A stretch of DNA of 34,582 nucleotides from an uncultured Actinomycetes bacterium (GTDB lineage Bacteria; Actinomycetota; Thermoleophilia; Gaiellales; Gaiellaceae), in the NCBI GenBank assembly GCA_903915545.1, contig CAIWTI010000277.1, positions 1 to 34,582 on the forward strand. The letters run 5' to 3'. Below are positions 1-8,037 of this stretch, piece by piece. The position numbers and the translations under genes were made by a program. Under the pieces are notes generated by a model. That model did no database searches, was not told where the DNA came from, and saw only the letters and a program-made list of their open reading frames with translations. Position 1 is the stretch's first letter; every line of letters begins with the position of its first letter.

Positions 1-420
1 CTGCTCAAGCCGGTCGATCCCGACCGACTCGGCCGCGTGATCGAGCGGCTGATCGAACGGTCACGAACCGATGGTGCTGCCGCACCGCCCGCAAAGATCT
101 CAGTCGTTGTCGGCGGTGGTGTCGAGCTCATCGACTGGGAGGCGATCCACTTCGCTGTCGCAGATGGCGACTACTGCCGCGTCCACACGTCCGACCGTTC
201 GTACCTGTGCACCCAGCCCCTCGGTGATCTCGAGGCGGAGCTTCCACCCGAGCGGTTCGCACGCATTCATCGTTCGACGCTCGTCAACCTTGCGCACGTC
301 GCGGCGGTGCGACGCGTCGGCTCGGATCGGCTAAAGCTCGTGCTCGATGATGGCGCGCGTACCGAACTCGAAGTCGCGCGACGCCAGTCGGCGCGACTCC
401 GAGAACGGCTGAACCTCTAG
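1..420 (+). CDS. LytTR-family response regulator, C-terminal part (5' truncated by window edge)
   Basis: The frame is open from base 1, so the gene begins before the window. The first residues (LLKPVDPDRL) match the end of a response-regulator receiver domain, where a conserved K-P pair precedes the last helix. After a short linker comes a LytTR DNA-binding domain of about 100 residues, including the motifs DGDYCRVHT, ERFARIHRSTLVNL and a basic C-terminus. LytTR regulators bind DNA as the output of a two-component system, usually with a membrane histidine kinase. The kinase should lie to the left, outside this window. The gene ends two bases before the convergent stop of the next gene. The family call is firm; target genes cannot be inferred. 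Confidence 0.9.
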   Translation: MLKPVDPDRLGRVIERLIERSRTDGAAAPPAKISVVVGGGVELIDWEAIHFAVADGDYCRVHTSDRSYLCTQPLGDLEAELPPERFARIHRSTLVNLAHVAAVRRVGSDRLKLVLDDGARTELEVARRQSARLRERLNL

Positions 421-422
421 CG

Positions 423-863
423 CTACTCAGACGGTGCTTCGTCGACCGCTGGCGGCACGGTGCCACCTGGCTCGTGACCGCCGAGCACAGCGTCCTTGAT
501 GAAGCGGCGCGTCTCGGGTCCGGTCAACGGATTGAAGAGGATGCCGAGTGCGATGCCTGCGACCAAGACGGTTCCCTTACGACCGCCGCGACCCTTCGTC
601 GGTCGACCTTGGAGGCGATCGCTTGCGTGACGGAGATCCTCAATCGCCTCGGTCAGCTTCGCACGCAGGTCGTCGTCGGTTGCCACGCGCGATGCGAGCT
701 GGATCGGCGTTCGCTCTGAACCTGAAAGTTCGGAGTACAACTCGCGTGCCGTGCCAAACGCGCGCATCACATCGCCGCGCAGCTTGTCGTCGGTCATTGC
801 CCGTTCAACGTACGGTTTGATGTTCTCCGCTGCGTCCGCGACTCTGTCCTTGTTCTTCGCCAT
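423..863 (-). CDS. Small membrane-anchored protein, YtxH-like architecture, unknown function
   Basis: This 146-residue protein has a charged, helical N-terminal region (about residues 1-95, rich in D, R, E and K). A Lys/Arg/Gly-rich stretch follows (GRPTKGRGGRKG), then one hydrophobic segment (about residues 97-112, TVLVAGIALGILFNPL) and a short acidic tail. This resembles YtxH-like or other small stress-associated membrane proteins, but no diagnostic motif is visible and I do not assign a function. I chose the ATG at 863 over the GTG at 872 because an AAAGGA box lies 10 nt before the ATG and only 1 nt before the GTG. The start codon overlaps that of the divergent lipoprotein gene. Its stop converges on the LytTR gene. 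Confidence 0.75.
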   Translation of the reverse strand: MAKNKDRVADAAENIKPYVERAMTDDKLRGDVMRAFGTARELYSELSGSERTPIQLASRVATDDDLRAKLTEAIEDLRHASDRLQGRPTKGRGGRKGTVLVAGIALGILFNPLTGPETRRFIKDAVLGGHEPGGTVPPAVDEAPSE

Positions 864-1401
864 GTCGACCACGTCCTTTCACTCACGCATCTTCGGCCAT
901 CCGACTTCACGTCGACTCGGGTCGATTGTCGCCGCCATCATCTCGGCGGTGGCCGTCGCCGCCCTTACGGGCTGCGGTGGCACTGCAAAGGTACAGCGAC
1001 TGACTGGGCCGGGGTTCACGTTTTCGGCGCCGAGCGGCTGGCAGGTGTTGCGCTCCTCGACGTCTGTGACCGCCCAGTCGGGAAGTACCGATCTCGTTGC
1101 GGTGCACACCTATCGCCTGACAAAGACGTACACACCCGATCTGTACGGGGCGTCCGGTCGAGAGCTAGGCGGCACGGTCGCGAAGCTCGCGAAGCAGCTA
1201 AAGGGCACTGTCGCGCACGCGCACACCGTTACGGTCGCGGCGACCGACGCGCACTCCTACCGCATTGATTACGGCGAGACGTCCGAAGAGCTGACCTTCG
1301 TCTTCCGTGATCGCACCGAGTTCGAGCTCGTGTGTCGCTTCGCCAAGGGCACGCCATCCGCGGCCTGCACGTCGCTCATCACGAGCTTCACGCTCGTCTA
1401 G
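862..1401 (+). CDS. Secreted lipoprotein with PsbP-like region, unknown function
   Basis: From the ATG at 862 the product is 179 residues. A basic N-region (about residues 8-19, with several Arg) is followed by a hydrophobic core and a lipobox LTGC at about residues 35-38. This indicates export and lipid anchoring on the outer face of the membrane. The mature part begins with GPGFTFSAPSGWQV, a start typical of PsbP/DcrB-like small beta proteins (PGFTFSxPxGW). It ends with a short strand (LITSFTLV), also usual for that fold. No catalytic residues are recognisable. The start at 862 shares bases with the ATG of the divergent gene; a longer reading from 751 would add a second hydrophobic stretch and seems wrong. 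The fold assignment is tentative; lipoprotein status is well supported. Confidence 0.7.
   Translation: MSTTSFHSRIFGHPTSRRLGSIVAAIISAVAVAALTGCGGTAKVQRLTGPGFTFSAPSGWQVLRSSTSVTAQSGSTDLVAVHTYRLTKTYTPDLYGASGRELGGTVAKLAKQLKGTVAHAHTVTVAATDAHSYRIDYGETSEELTFVFRDRTEFELVCRFAKGTPSAACTSLITSFTLV
873..879 (-). promoter_or_regulatory. Ribosome binding site deciding the start at 863
   Basis: The minus strand reads AAAGGAC here, 9-10 nt before the ATG at 863. The spacing excludes the upstream in-frame GTG at 872 as the main start. The site lies inside the first codons of the divergent lipoprotein gene. Confidence 0.5.
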
Positions 1402-1426
1402 CTGCCGCTATGCGGCGGTGCCGCGT
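1381..1426. terminator. Candidate hairpins between convergent lipoprotein and lon genes
   Basis: Two short hairpins lie at the convergence: ACGAGC/GCTCGT at 1381-1397 with a 5-nt loop (inside the end of the lipoprotein gene), and GCCGC-TAT-GCGGC just after it. There is no T-run, as is common in GC-rich genomes. A role as a bidirectional terminator is inferred. Confidence 0.35.
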
Positions 1427-3840
1427 GCTGCCTGGCGTTCGATCAGCCGTGGCCGCGAGCGGATCGTCCGAACCGCACTCGGCGTGAACGCGGCCGCGAA
1501 GACATCCTGGATCGTGTCGGCCGGGATGAACTCGAGGGTGCCCCGAGCCTCGGGTGGAAGATCGTCTACGTCGTCCATGTTCTCGCGTGGCAGCACGATC
1601 CGGCGGAGTCCGGCGCGTTGTGCGGCGAGCGACTTTTCGCGCACACCACCGATCGGCAGTACCAGCCCGGTGAGTGTGATCTCGCCCGTCATGCCAAGGT
1701 CGGCGGCGACAGGCTCGCTGCGGAGAAGCGACGCGATTGCGGTCGCCATCGTGACACCGGCCGACGGCCCGTCCTTCGGCACCGCTCCCGCCGGAACATG
1801 GATGTGGAGGTCGTGCGTTGCAAACCAGTCGTCCGCGACGTCGAACGCGCTCGCGTGCGAACGCACCCAGGAGAGCGCGGCCCGCGCCGACTCTTGCATC
1901 ACGTCGCCGAGCTGACCCGTGACGGTGAGCGCACCCTTCCCGGGGTACGCAGCAGCCTCGATGAACAGGACGTCGCCACCGGCGGCGGTGTAGGCAAGGC
2001 CGGTCGCAACACCCGGCTGTGAGGTGCGCTTGCGAACCTCGCCGCCATTGCGCCGCGACCCGAGCCAGTCGCGCAACTGTTGATCGTCTACCCGTGTCTT
2101 CTCGGTCTTGCCCTTGGCCACCTGCGTCGCCGCCTTGCGGCAGACATCAGCGAGGCGGCGTTCGAGATTGCGGACGCCCGCCTCACGCGTGTAGTCACGG
2201 ATGATCGTTCGGAGCGCCGTGTCGGGAAGCGTCAGCTGCGAGCGCTTGAGCCCGTTCGCGACGAGCTGCTTGGGCAGCAGATGCCGCTTCGCAATGCCGA
2301 GCTTCTCCGTCTCGGTGTAGCCCGACAGCGAGATTGTGTCCATACGGTCGAGCAGTGGGCCGGGGATCGTGTCCAGCGTGTTGGCGGTGCAGATGAAGAG
2401 CACCTTCGACAGGTCGAACGGAAGGTCGAGGTAGTGGTCGCGGAACGTCGCGTTCTGCTCTGGATCGAGCACCTCAAGCATCGCGCTCGCCGGATCACCG
2501 CGGAAGTCGGAGCCCATCTTGTCGATCTCGTCGATCAAGATCACCGGGTTCGACGAGCCGGCGTCGCGCAACGACCGAAGGATCGTTCCCGGCAATGCAC
2601 CGACGTACGTCCGACGATGACCGCGAATCTCCGATTCGTCGCGCACACCACCAACAGCGATCCGCACGAACTTCCGGCCGAGAGCACGCGCGACCGATTG
2701 GCCGAGCGACGTCTTGCCCACACCGGGAGGCCCAACAAAGCAGAGGATCTGCCCCGAGATCTCGTTGCGCAGCTTCGCGACGGCGAGGTACTCGACGATC
2801 CGATCCTTCACCTTGTCGAGGTCAAAATGCTCCTCGTCGAGCACCGAACGGGCATGCTCAAGATCGAGGTTGTCGTCAGTGTGCGTTCCCCATGGCAGGG
2901 TCAGCACCCACTCAACGTAGGTGCGAATCACGCCGTACTCAGCGGCAGCTGCGGGCAGCCGCTCAAGCCGCGCCAGCTCCCGTTCAACCGACTCACGGAC
3001 GTCAGCGGGAAGCCCGGTGAGCGCGTTGAACCGCGCGCGAAGCTCAGAGAGTTCGGCCTCCTCGGGATTTCCTTCGCCGAGCTCCTGCTGGATCGCCTTC
3101 AACTGCTGGCGCAGGAAGTGCTCGCGCTGCCCCTTCTCCATCTCCGACTGCACCTGCGACTGAATCTTCGAACCGAGTTCGAACACCTCAACTTCGCGCG
3201 AGAGAATCGCCGACACCCGGCGCAGGCGACGCTCGACATCAATCGTCTCGAGGATGTCCTGGCGCTCGCTGGTCGAGATCGTCCGGAGCGTCGAGGCAAC
3301 AAGGTGGCAGAGGGCGCTCGGGTCGGCGACATTCGCCGCTGCAAGCTGCAGCTCCTCCGGCAGGTACGGCGCGAGGCCAATGATCTGCGCGAACTGACCC
3401 TGGACATTTCGTGTGAGTGCCTCGACCTCGGGCGTGTCCAGATTGACGTCGGGGAGCGCCGCAAAGGTGGCTGTGAGGTACGGATCGCTCCCGAGGGCTT
3501 CCGCCAAGCGCACGCGCTGGAGCCCGCCAACAAGAATCCGCAACGTGCCATCAGGCACTTTGATCATCTTGTGGACGACCGCCACCGTGCCGATGTCGTA
3601 GATGTCCGTGAAGCCGGGCTGGTCGATTGCGGCATCCCGCGCCGAAACAAGGGCGACGAGTCGGTCACCTGCGACAACATCGTCGATCAGTGCGACCGAG
3701 CGATCCTGCCCAATCGCGAGCGGTGCCATCGACTGCGGGAACACGACGGTGTCTTTCAGCGGAAGCACGGGCAGCGTGCGCGGGAGCACAACGAGCTCGT
3801 CGCTACCGGCCTCGCCCAGGTCAAACGTGATGCCCGTCAC
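1408..3840 (-). CDS. lon: ATP-dependent protease Lon (LonA type)
   Basis: This 810-residue protein has the full LonA layout. The N-terminal substrate-recognition domain (LPVLPLKDTVVFP at about residues 23-35) is followed by a long coiled region with LRQQLKAIQQELGE and an AAA+ module with Walker A GPPGVGKTS at about 369-377 and Walker B VILIDEIDK. The C-terminal peptidase has the Ser-Lys dyad: Ser in PKDGPSAG at about 691 and Lys in REKSLAAQRAG at about 736. Lon degrades damaged and regulatory proteins in the cytosol. The GTG start at 3840 overlaps the hsp20 stop by four bases (GTGA), so the two are co-transcribed and translationally coupled. Length and all motifs are normal. Confidence 0.97.
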   Translation of the reverse strand: MTGITFDLGEAGSDELVVLPRTLPVLPLKDTVVFPQSMAPLAIGQDRSVALIDDVVAGDRLVALVSARDAAIDQPGFTDIYDIGTVAVVHKMIKVPDGTLRILVGGLQRVRLAEALGSDPYLTATFAALPDVNLDTPEVEALTRNVQGQFAQIIGLAPYLPEELQLAAANVADPSALCHLVASTLRTISTSERQDILETIDVERRLRRVSAILSREVEVFELGSKIQSQVQSEMEKGQREHFLRQQLKAIQQELGEGNPEEAELSELRARFNALTGLPADVRESVERELARLERLPAAAAEYGVIRTYVEWVLTLPWGTHTDDNLDLEHARSVLDEEHFDLDKVKDRIVEYLAVAKLRNEISGQILCFVGPPGVGKTSLGQSVARALGRKFVRIAVGGVRDESEIRGHRRTYVGALPGTILRSLRDAGSSNPVILIDEIDKMGSDFRGDPASAMLEVLDPEQNATFRDHYLDLPFDLSKVLFICTANTLDTIPGPLLDRMDTISLSGYTETEKLGIAKRHLLPKQLVANGLKRSQLTLPDTALRTIIRDYTREAGVRNLERRLADVCRKAATQVAKGKTEKTRVDDQQLRDWLGSRRNGGEVRKRTSQPGVATGLAYTAAGGDVLFIEAAAYPGKGALTVTGQLGDVMQESARAALSWVRSHASAFDVADDWFATHDLHIHVPAGAVPKDGPSAGVTMATAIASLLRSEPVAADLGMTGEITLTGLVLPIGGVREKSLAAQRAGLRRIVLPRENMDDVDDLPPEARGTLEFIPADTIQDVFAAAFTPSAVRTIRSRPRLIERQAARGTAA

Positions 3841-4271
3841 GCTGCACCCACAGCGATCGAGATGCGGCCCGCGGCTGGCACCTGCTCGGCAACGGGGAGC
3901 GAGACGGTGATGACACCGAGGTCGTAGCGGGCTGATGCTCCATCGGAATCAACGTCGGCGGGCAGACGAATCTGGCGGCTAAACGAGCCGTACTCGATCT
4001 CCACCTGCTCGTAGACGCGACCTTCGCCGGTCGGACGCGGGCGCTCCCCCGAGATCACGAGGGTTCGCTCGGAGACCGCAAGATTGAGGGTCGCCGGATC
4101 GACACCGGGCACCTCGACGACGACCGTCAAGAGCTCTCCGTCACTCGACCGAAACGCATCGACGTTCGGACGAAAGCCACGCCGCAGCCCTACGAAACGC
4201 GGAACCTGCCACAGGTCAGCAAACAGTTCCTCGATCTCATCTTGGATACGTCGGGTATCGCCTTCGCTCAC
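3837..4271 (-). CDS. Hsp20 / alpha-crystallin family small heat-shock protein
   Basis: This 144-residue protein has an alpha-crystallin domain at about residues 38-130: it opens with RPNVDAFRSSDGEL, contains VEVPGVDPATLNL and GSFSRQIRLPADVD, and ends with the YDLGVITVSLP strand equivalent to the usual A-x-x-x-n-G-v-L motif. Small heat-shock proteins hold unfolding proteins in a refoldable state. The GTG start at 4271 has a GGGGAG box about 5 nt upstream. Downstream lon overlaps by four bases, pairing a holdase with a protease. I looked for CIRCE and HAIR operators upstream and found neither. Confidence 0.93.
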   Translation of the reverse strand: MSEGDTRRIQDEIEELFADLWQVPRFVGLRRGFRPNVDAFRSSDGELLTVVVEVPGVDPATLNLAVSERTLVISGERPRPTGEGRVYEQVEIEYGSFSRQIRLPADVDSDGASARYDLGVITVSLPVAEQVPAAGRISIAVGAA

Positions 4272-4401
4272 GAACTCTCCCCATCTCCGCTCGATGCGGG
4301 TCTGCTGCCGGATACCCGCTGGGAATCGGCGTGCGCCGTGTTGCCTTTAGGCCGTCCACTCCGTTCACACTGTTCTCCGACGCGAGGGCAAAACGGGTCT
4401 T

Positions 4402-4407
4402 TAGCCT
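4402..4407 (+). promoter_or_regulatory. -10 box TAGCCT placed for a leaderless MMPL transcript
   Basis: TAGCCT is followed by 6 nt and then the GTG start at 4414. No Shine-Dalgarno sequence is present. With usual -10 to start-site spacing, transcription would begin at or next to the start codon. See the leaderless finding for the other members of the set. Confidence 0.5.
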
Positions 4408-4413
4408 GTCTGC

Positions 4414-6546
4414 GTGGAACGCTGGACACGTCTCGTTCTCCGTCTTCGCTGGGTCGTCGTGCTGGCGTGGGCCCTCATCCTCGTGGCAGGCGGGATCGCG
4501 AGTGGCAAGGTTGCCCCGCTGCTCTCAAACACGTTCTCTGTGCCGGGCACGTCGTCCGAGCACGTGAAGCTCGTGCTGCAGCAGCACTTTGGCGACCGTG
4601 CCGACGGTGCGTTCACCGTCGTCTACCAACTCGCTAACCCTGCGACCCCGGCCACAATCGCCCGACTCCAAGCCGTCAACGCACGCGCGGCTGCCACCAT
4701 TCCGACGGGCTCCGCAGGGCCGCTCGCGCCGGCGGGCAACAGGCTCGTCTACGGCTCAATCGTCTCGACTCTGAAGCTGGCCGACGCGAAGGCCTATACC
4801 GCTCCGCTGCTTCGCACCCTCGGCACCCCGCCTGGCGTCGCCCACACCTACGTCACCGGCGCGGCCGCGATCCAGCACGATCTCGACCCGATCTTCTCCC
4901 AAGACCTCAAGAAGGGTGAGGCGATCGCGATCCCGATCGCACTGCTTGTTCTGCTGCTCGTGTTCGGGCTCTCGCTATCGGTGACGATCCCGCTGATCTT
5001 CGCCGCGTGCACGATCACCGGCACGCTCGGCCTCGTCTATTTCGTTGCGCAGCTCGCCGAAACGCCCACCTACGCGACGAACCTCGTCGAGCTGATCGGC
5101 CTCGGCATCGCCGTCGACTACTCGCTCCTCGTCGTGTATCGGTTCCGCGAAGAGCTCGCCCGCGGCAGGAGCAAGGACGACGCGATTGTCCGCACGATGC
5201 AGACCGCTGGTCGCGCCGTCATCTTCTCGGGCGGCGCTGTCGCACTTGGACTCGCGTTGCTCGTGGCGATGCCACTGCCGTTCATGCGCATGCTCGGTGT
5301 TGCGGGCTTCCTGATCCCCGTGGTGTCAATCGCCGCCGCGGCCACCCTGCAACCTGCGCTGCTCTCGTTCTACGGCCAGCGGGGCACGGCGCGGCGACGC
5401 ATTCTGCCGGGCGAGCCAACCGATCCCGAGCGCGGCATGTGGGCACGGCTTGCCCGCTCGATCATGGCCCGGCCCGTCTGGTACCTCGTTGGCGGCACCG
5501 TGGTGCTTCTCGCCGCCGCCGCACCAGCCTTCTGGCTTCAGGTGACTCCCGGCTCGGCCTACGGCATCCCACGCAGCCCGCAGTCGGTCCGTGGTTTCGA
5601 CCTCTTGCAACGGCAAGTCGGGCCGGGTGCGATCGCGCCGAGCCAGATCTTGATCGACGCCGGCAGCGCCGCAGGTGTCAACGCACCAGCGATCCAAGCA
5701 GCGGCTGGACGCCTCGTCACGGAACTCCGCGCGGATCCCGAAGTTGCCTCGGCCCTCTACGCGCCAACAGGGCGCTTCGTTGACGCGACCAAGCGATACG
5801 CCCAAATCATCGTTGCGGGCCGCCACGATTACGGCTTCCCCGAGGAACAGACATTCGTCCACCGGCTGCGGGACACGCTCATCCCTCGGGCGAAATTCCC
5901 GCCCGGAACGGTTGTCCAGGCGGGCGGTGCCGCCCCGCAAGGCGTCGACTTCCTCCACCAGGCCTACAGCACGTTCGTCCCGCTGATCGCGGCCGTGCTT
6001 GTGCTCACGTACTTGCTGCTGCTGCGGGCGTTCCGCTCTGCGCTGTTGCCATTGAAGGCGGTGCTGCTCAACCTGCTCTCTGTCGGCGCAAGCTACGGCC
6101 TCCTCGTCGTCGTCTTCAAGTGGGGCCTCGGCCACTCCCTCCTCGGCCTCTACCACTTCGGGCAGGTCGAAGGCTGGATCCCGATCTTCCTCTTCGCCAT
6201 GCTCTTCGGCCTCTCAATGGACTACGAGGTCTTCCTCGTCACCCGCATGCGAGAAGCGTGGGACGACGGTGCCGACAACGTCACCGCTGTCGCCCATGGC
6301 CTCGAGCGCACCGGCCGGATCATCACCGCCGCCGCCGTCATCATGTGCGCCGCGTTCGCTGGCTTCATGGCCGGCCGGATCGTCGGCCTGCAGGAGTTCG
6401 GACTCGGGCTCGCCGTCGCCGTGTTCGTTGACGCCACGTTGGTGAGGTCAATCCTCGTTCCGTCGCTCATGGCGGTTCTTGGCCGCTGGAACTGGTGGCT
6501 TCCACCCTGGGCCGCACGCCTCGTACGCGTCGCTCCCGGTCGCTGA
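4414..6546 (+). CDS. MMPL/RND-family membrane transporter
   Basis: This 710-residue protein shows the duplicated MMPL architecture. An N-terminal helix (about residues 11-30) is followed by an extracytoplasmic domain and a bundle of five helices (about 165-320), then a second extracytoplasmic domain and a second bundle (about 525-695). Each bundle has the conserved Asp-Tyr pair used for proton coupling: GLGIAVDYSLLVVYRFREE near 234 and LFGLSMDYEVFLVTRMRE near 602. Family members export lipids, drugs or envelope glycolipids. The substrate cannot be read from sequence; the nearby envelope genes make a lipid or glycolipid plausible. The gene is divergent from hsp20-lon across a 142-nt gap. I take the GTG at 4414 as start because it begins at the usual ERWTRLVLRLRW N-terminus. 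Confidence 0.9.
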   Translation: MERWTRLVLRLRWVVVLAWALILVAGGIASGKVAPLLSNTFSVPGTSSEHVKLVLQQHFGDRADGAFTVVYQLANPATPATIARLQAVNARAAATIPTGSAGPLAPAGNRLVYGSIVSTLKLADAKAYTAPLLRTLGTPPGVAHTYVTGAAAIQHDLDPIFSQDLKKGEAIAIPIALLVLLLVFGLSLSVTIPLIFAACTITGTLGLVYFVAQLAETPTYATNLVELIGLGIAVDYSLLVVYRFREELARGRSKDDAIVRTMQTAGRAVIFSGGAVALGLALLVAMPLPFMRMLGVAGFLIPVVSIAAAATLQPALLSFYGQRGTARRRILPGEPTDPERGMWARLARSIMARPVWYLVGGTVVLLAAAAPAFWLQVTPGSAYGIPRSPQSVRGFDLLQRQVGPGAIAPSQILIDAGSAAGVNAPAIQAAAGRLVTELRADPEVASALYAPTGRFVDATKRYAQIIVAGRHDYGFPEEQTFVHRLRDTLIPRAKFPPGTVVQAGGAAPQGVDFLHQAYSTFVPLIAAVLVLTYLLLLRAFRSALLPLKAVLLNLLSVGASYGLLVVVFKWGLGHSLLGLYHFGQVEGWIPIFLFAMLFGLSMDYEVFLVTRMREAWDDGADNVTAVAHGLERTGRIITAAAVIMCAAFAGFMAGRIVGLQEFGLGLAVAVFVDATLVRSILVPSLMAVLGRWNWWLPPWAARLVRVAPGR

Positions 6547-6600
6547 TCGCTCACGGTAACTCTTCGGTCGGCGGCTCGACGACCATTGGTTCAGGCGAAA

Positions 6601-6657
6601 GGCGGTGGCTCGGTTCGAACGAATTTCGTACAGACGCGCTACGAATTCGCAACCGCC
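6601..6657. repeat. Nested inverted repeats between MMPL and MFS genes
   Basis: An outer pair GGCGGT (6601-6606) and ACCGCC (6652-6657) encloses CGAATTTCGTA (6620-6630) and TACGAATTCG (6640-6649), which are inverted copies apart from one extra T. Each inner element is itself nearly palindromic, and GTTCGAAC at 6613-6620 is a perfect palindrome. This could be the MMPL terminator or an operator. No T-run follows. Confidence 0.4.
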
Positions 6658-6801
6658 GCGGCCGATGATGGGAACATGCGCACGCTCGCCGCAGTCACCG
6701 GAACGCTGACAACGATCATCCTGCTGCTCCCGCACTGAGTTTGGTCCGTAGGGCTGCGCCTCGGCGCGGTCCCGGACAAGCGGCGGCGCCAGCCGGCGCT
6801 C

Positions 6802-6807
6802 TAAGCT
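6802..6807 (+). promoter_or_regulatory. -10 box TAAGCT placed for a leaderless MFS-rml transcript
   Basis: TAAGCT is followed by 6 nt and the GTG start at 6814, with no Shine-Dalgarno sequence. It is the likely promoter of the MFS-rmlACDB operon. Confidence 0.5.
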
Positions 6808-6813
6808 CGCGCG

Positions 6814-8037
6814 GTGCGCAGGCTGACCCACATCGCATTCGGACCCGAGGTCGACCCGGCGATCCGACCCGTTCTGATCGTCGGGTTTGGTGGGACGTTC
6901 GCGATGACGATCCTCTTCCCGTACCTCGGGATCTACGCGCTCAAAGGCCTCGGCGCCTCGCAAAACCAGCTTGCCGTCACGTTCGTCCTCGCGGCCGTGC
7001 TCGCCGCTGCGGGCGGATACACCGCGGGGCATCTGTCCGACCGCATCGGTCGTCGGCGGGTGCTGCTCTTCGGCTGGGTCTGCACCGCCACCGTTCCACT
7101 TGGACTCGCACTCGTTGGTCACCATGTTCTCCTCGGCCTCGCATTCGTCGCCGCCTACGGAGCATCGGGCGCGCTCGGCGAATCGGCCGGACAGGCGCTG
7201 ATCGCCGACCTCGTCCCACCCGAGAAGCAGGCGCTCGCCTACGCCTCCGAGCGCGTCGCCGAAAACCTCGGCGTCTGCTTCGGCCCGCCGGTCGGCGCAC
7301 TGCTGCTCCTCACCCACGATTGGCGCGTGCTGTTCCTCACCGTCGTCGCGCTCGTTGGGTGCGTCTGGGTGGTCGCCTACCGGCTGATCCCTGTTCGAGG
7401 GTCGTACGCCCCGAAAGAGGGAACGCCACGACCAGCCTCTTTCACCGCGATCAGACGTGACCGACGGTTCCAGCTCTTCTTGGCGTTCAACGTCCTCGCC
7501 AGCATGACGTACGTCGGCTTCGACTCGGTCTTCGCGATCTCCCTGACCGGATCACACGGGTTCTCGCCGTCGCAGGTCGGGCTCATCCTCGTCGTCAACC
7601 CGATCCTGATCACCTTCACCCAGGTGCGACTCACCCGGCGCCTCCGCAACGTGTCGCCCGCAATCAAGCTCGCAGCCGCGATGCCACTCATGGGGCTCCC
7701 GTTTCTGTTCCTCGCCGTTTCCGACGCGCTGCCAATCGTCGCGCTCCTGGTTCTCGTGTTCGTCGTCGGCGAGATGCTCTGGGTGCCGTCAGCCCAGACT
7801 GTTGTCGCCGGCCTCGCGCCTGCTGAGATCCGCGGGGCCTACATGGGGTTCTACGGCGGCACGTTCCAAGTCGCCTGGGCGCTCACCCCGTTCTTCGGGC
7901 TCCAGATCCGACACAGCTTCGGCGACCTCGCAATGTGGATCGCGATCGCGGCGGTCTCAACGGTCGCTTCCGCGGCGGGTGCGTTCGCCGCCCGAGGTCC
8001 AAGGGTCGCCGCAGCGGTAGCATCGGCGGCGGAATGA
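6814..8037 (+). CDS. MFS transporter, probably 12 helices
   Basis: This 407-residue hydrophobic protein has about twelve membrane segments. The signature loop between helices 2 and 3, GHLSDRIGRRRVLLFG, is the classic MFS G-x-x-x-D-R-x-G-R-R motif. A second-half equivalent is weaker (TRRLRNVSPAIK). The pattern resembles multidrug or sugar efflux MFS proteins, but no substrate-specific residues are recognised. The stop overlaps the ATG of rmlA by four bases (ATGA), so the transporter is translationally coupled to the dTDP-rhamnose operon. A link to envelope sugar metabolism is inferred from that coupling only. Confidence 0.88.
   Translation: MRRLTHIAFGPEVDPAIRPVLIVGFGGTFAMTILFPYLGIYALKGLGASQNQLAVTFVLAAVLAAAGGYTAGHLSDRIGRRRVLLFGWVCTATVPLGLALVGHHVLLGLAFVAAYGASGALGESAGQALIADLVPPEKQALAYASERVAENLGVCFGPPVGALLLLTHDWRVLFLTVVALVGCVWVVAYRLIPVRGSYAPKEGTPRPASFTAIRRDRRFQLFLAFNVLASMTYVGFDSVFAISLTGSHGFSPSQVGLILVVNPILITFTQVRLTRRLRNVSPAIKLAAAMPLMGLPFLFLAVSDALPIVALLVLVFVVGEMLWVPSAQTVVAGLAPAEIRGAYMGFYGGTFQVAWALTPFFGLQIRHSFGDLAMWIAIAAVSTVASAAGAFAARGPRVAAAVASAAE

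Noticed and set aside
2080-3927. A 615-codon open frame on the plus strand opposite lon
   Set aside because: It is antisense to a full and conserved lon gene. Its Arg/Glu/Asp-rich translation follows from the GC-rich codon use of lon, and no family motif is visible.
4272-4413. Heat-shock operators (CIRCE, HAIR) upstream of hsp20
   Set aside because: I looked for TTAGCACTC/GAGTGCTAA and CTTGAGT/ACTCAAG pairs on both strands and found none.
5326-6156. A 276-codon open frame on the minus strand inside the MMPL gene
   Set aside because: It is a shadow of the transporter coding sequence, with low-complexity charged translation and no ribosome binding site.
6676-6738. A 20-codon hydrophobic ORF (MRTLAAVTGTLTTIILLLPH) between MMPL and MFS
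   Set aside because: It looks like a small membrane peptide, but it has no clear ribosome binding site or leaderless promoter box. An open frame of this size is expected by chance.
6448-7317. A 289-codon minus-strand open frame across the MMPL-MFS gap
   Set aside because: It overlaps the conserved ends of two real genes, and its translation has no recognisable domain.
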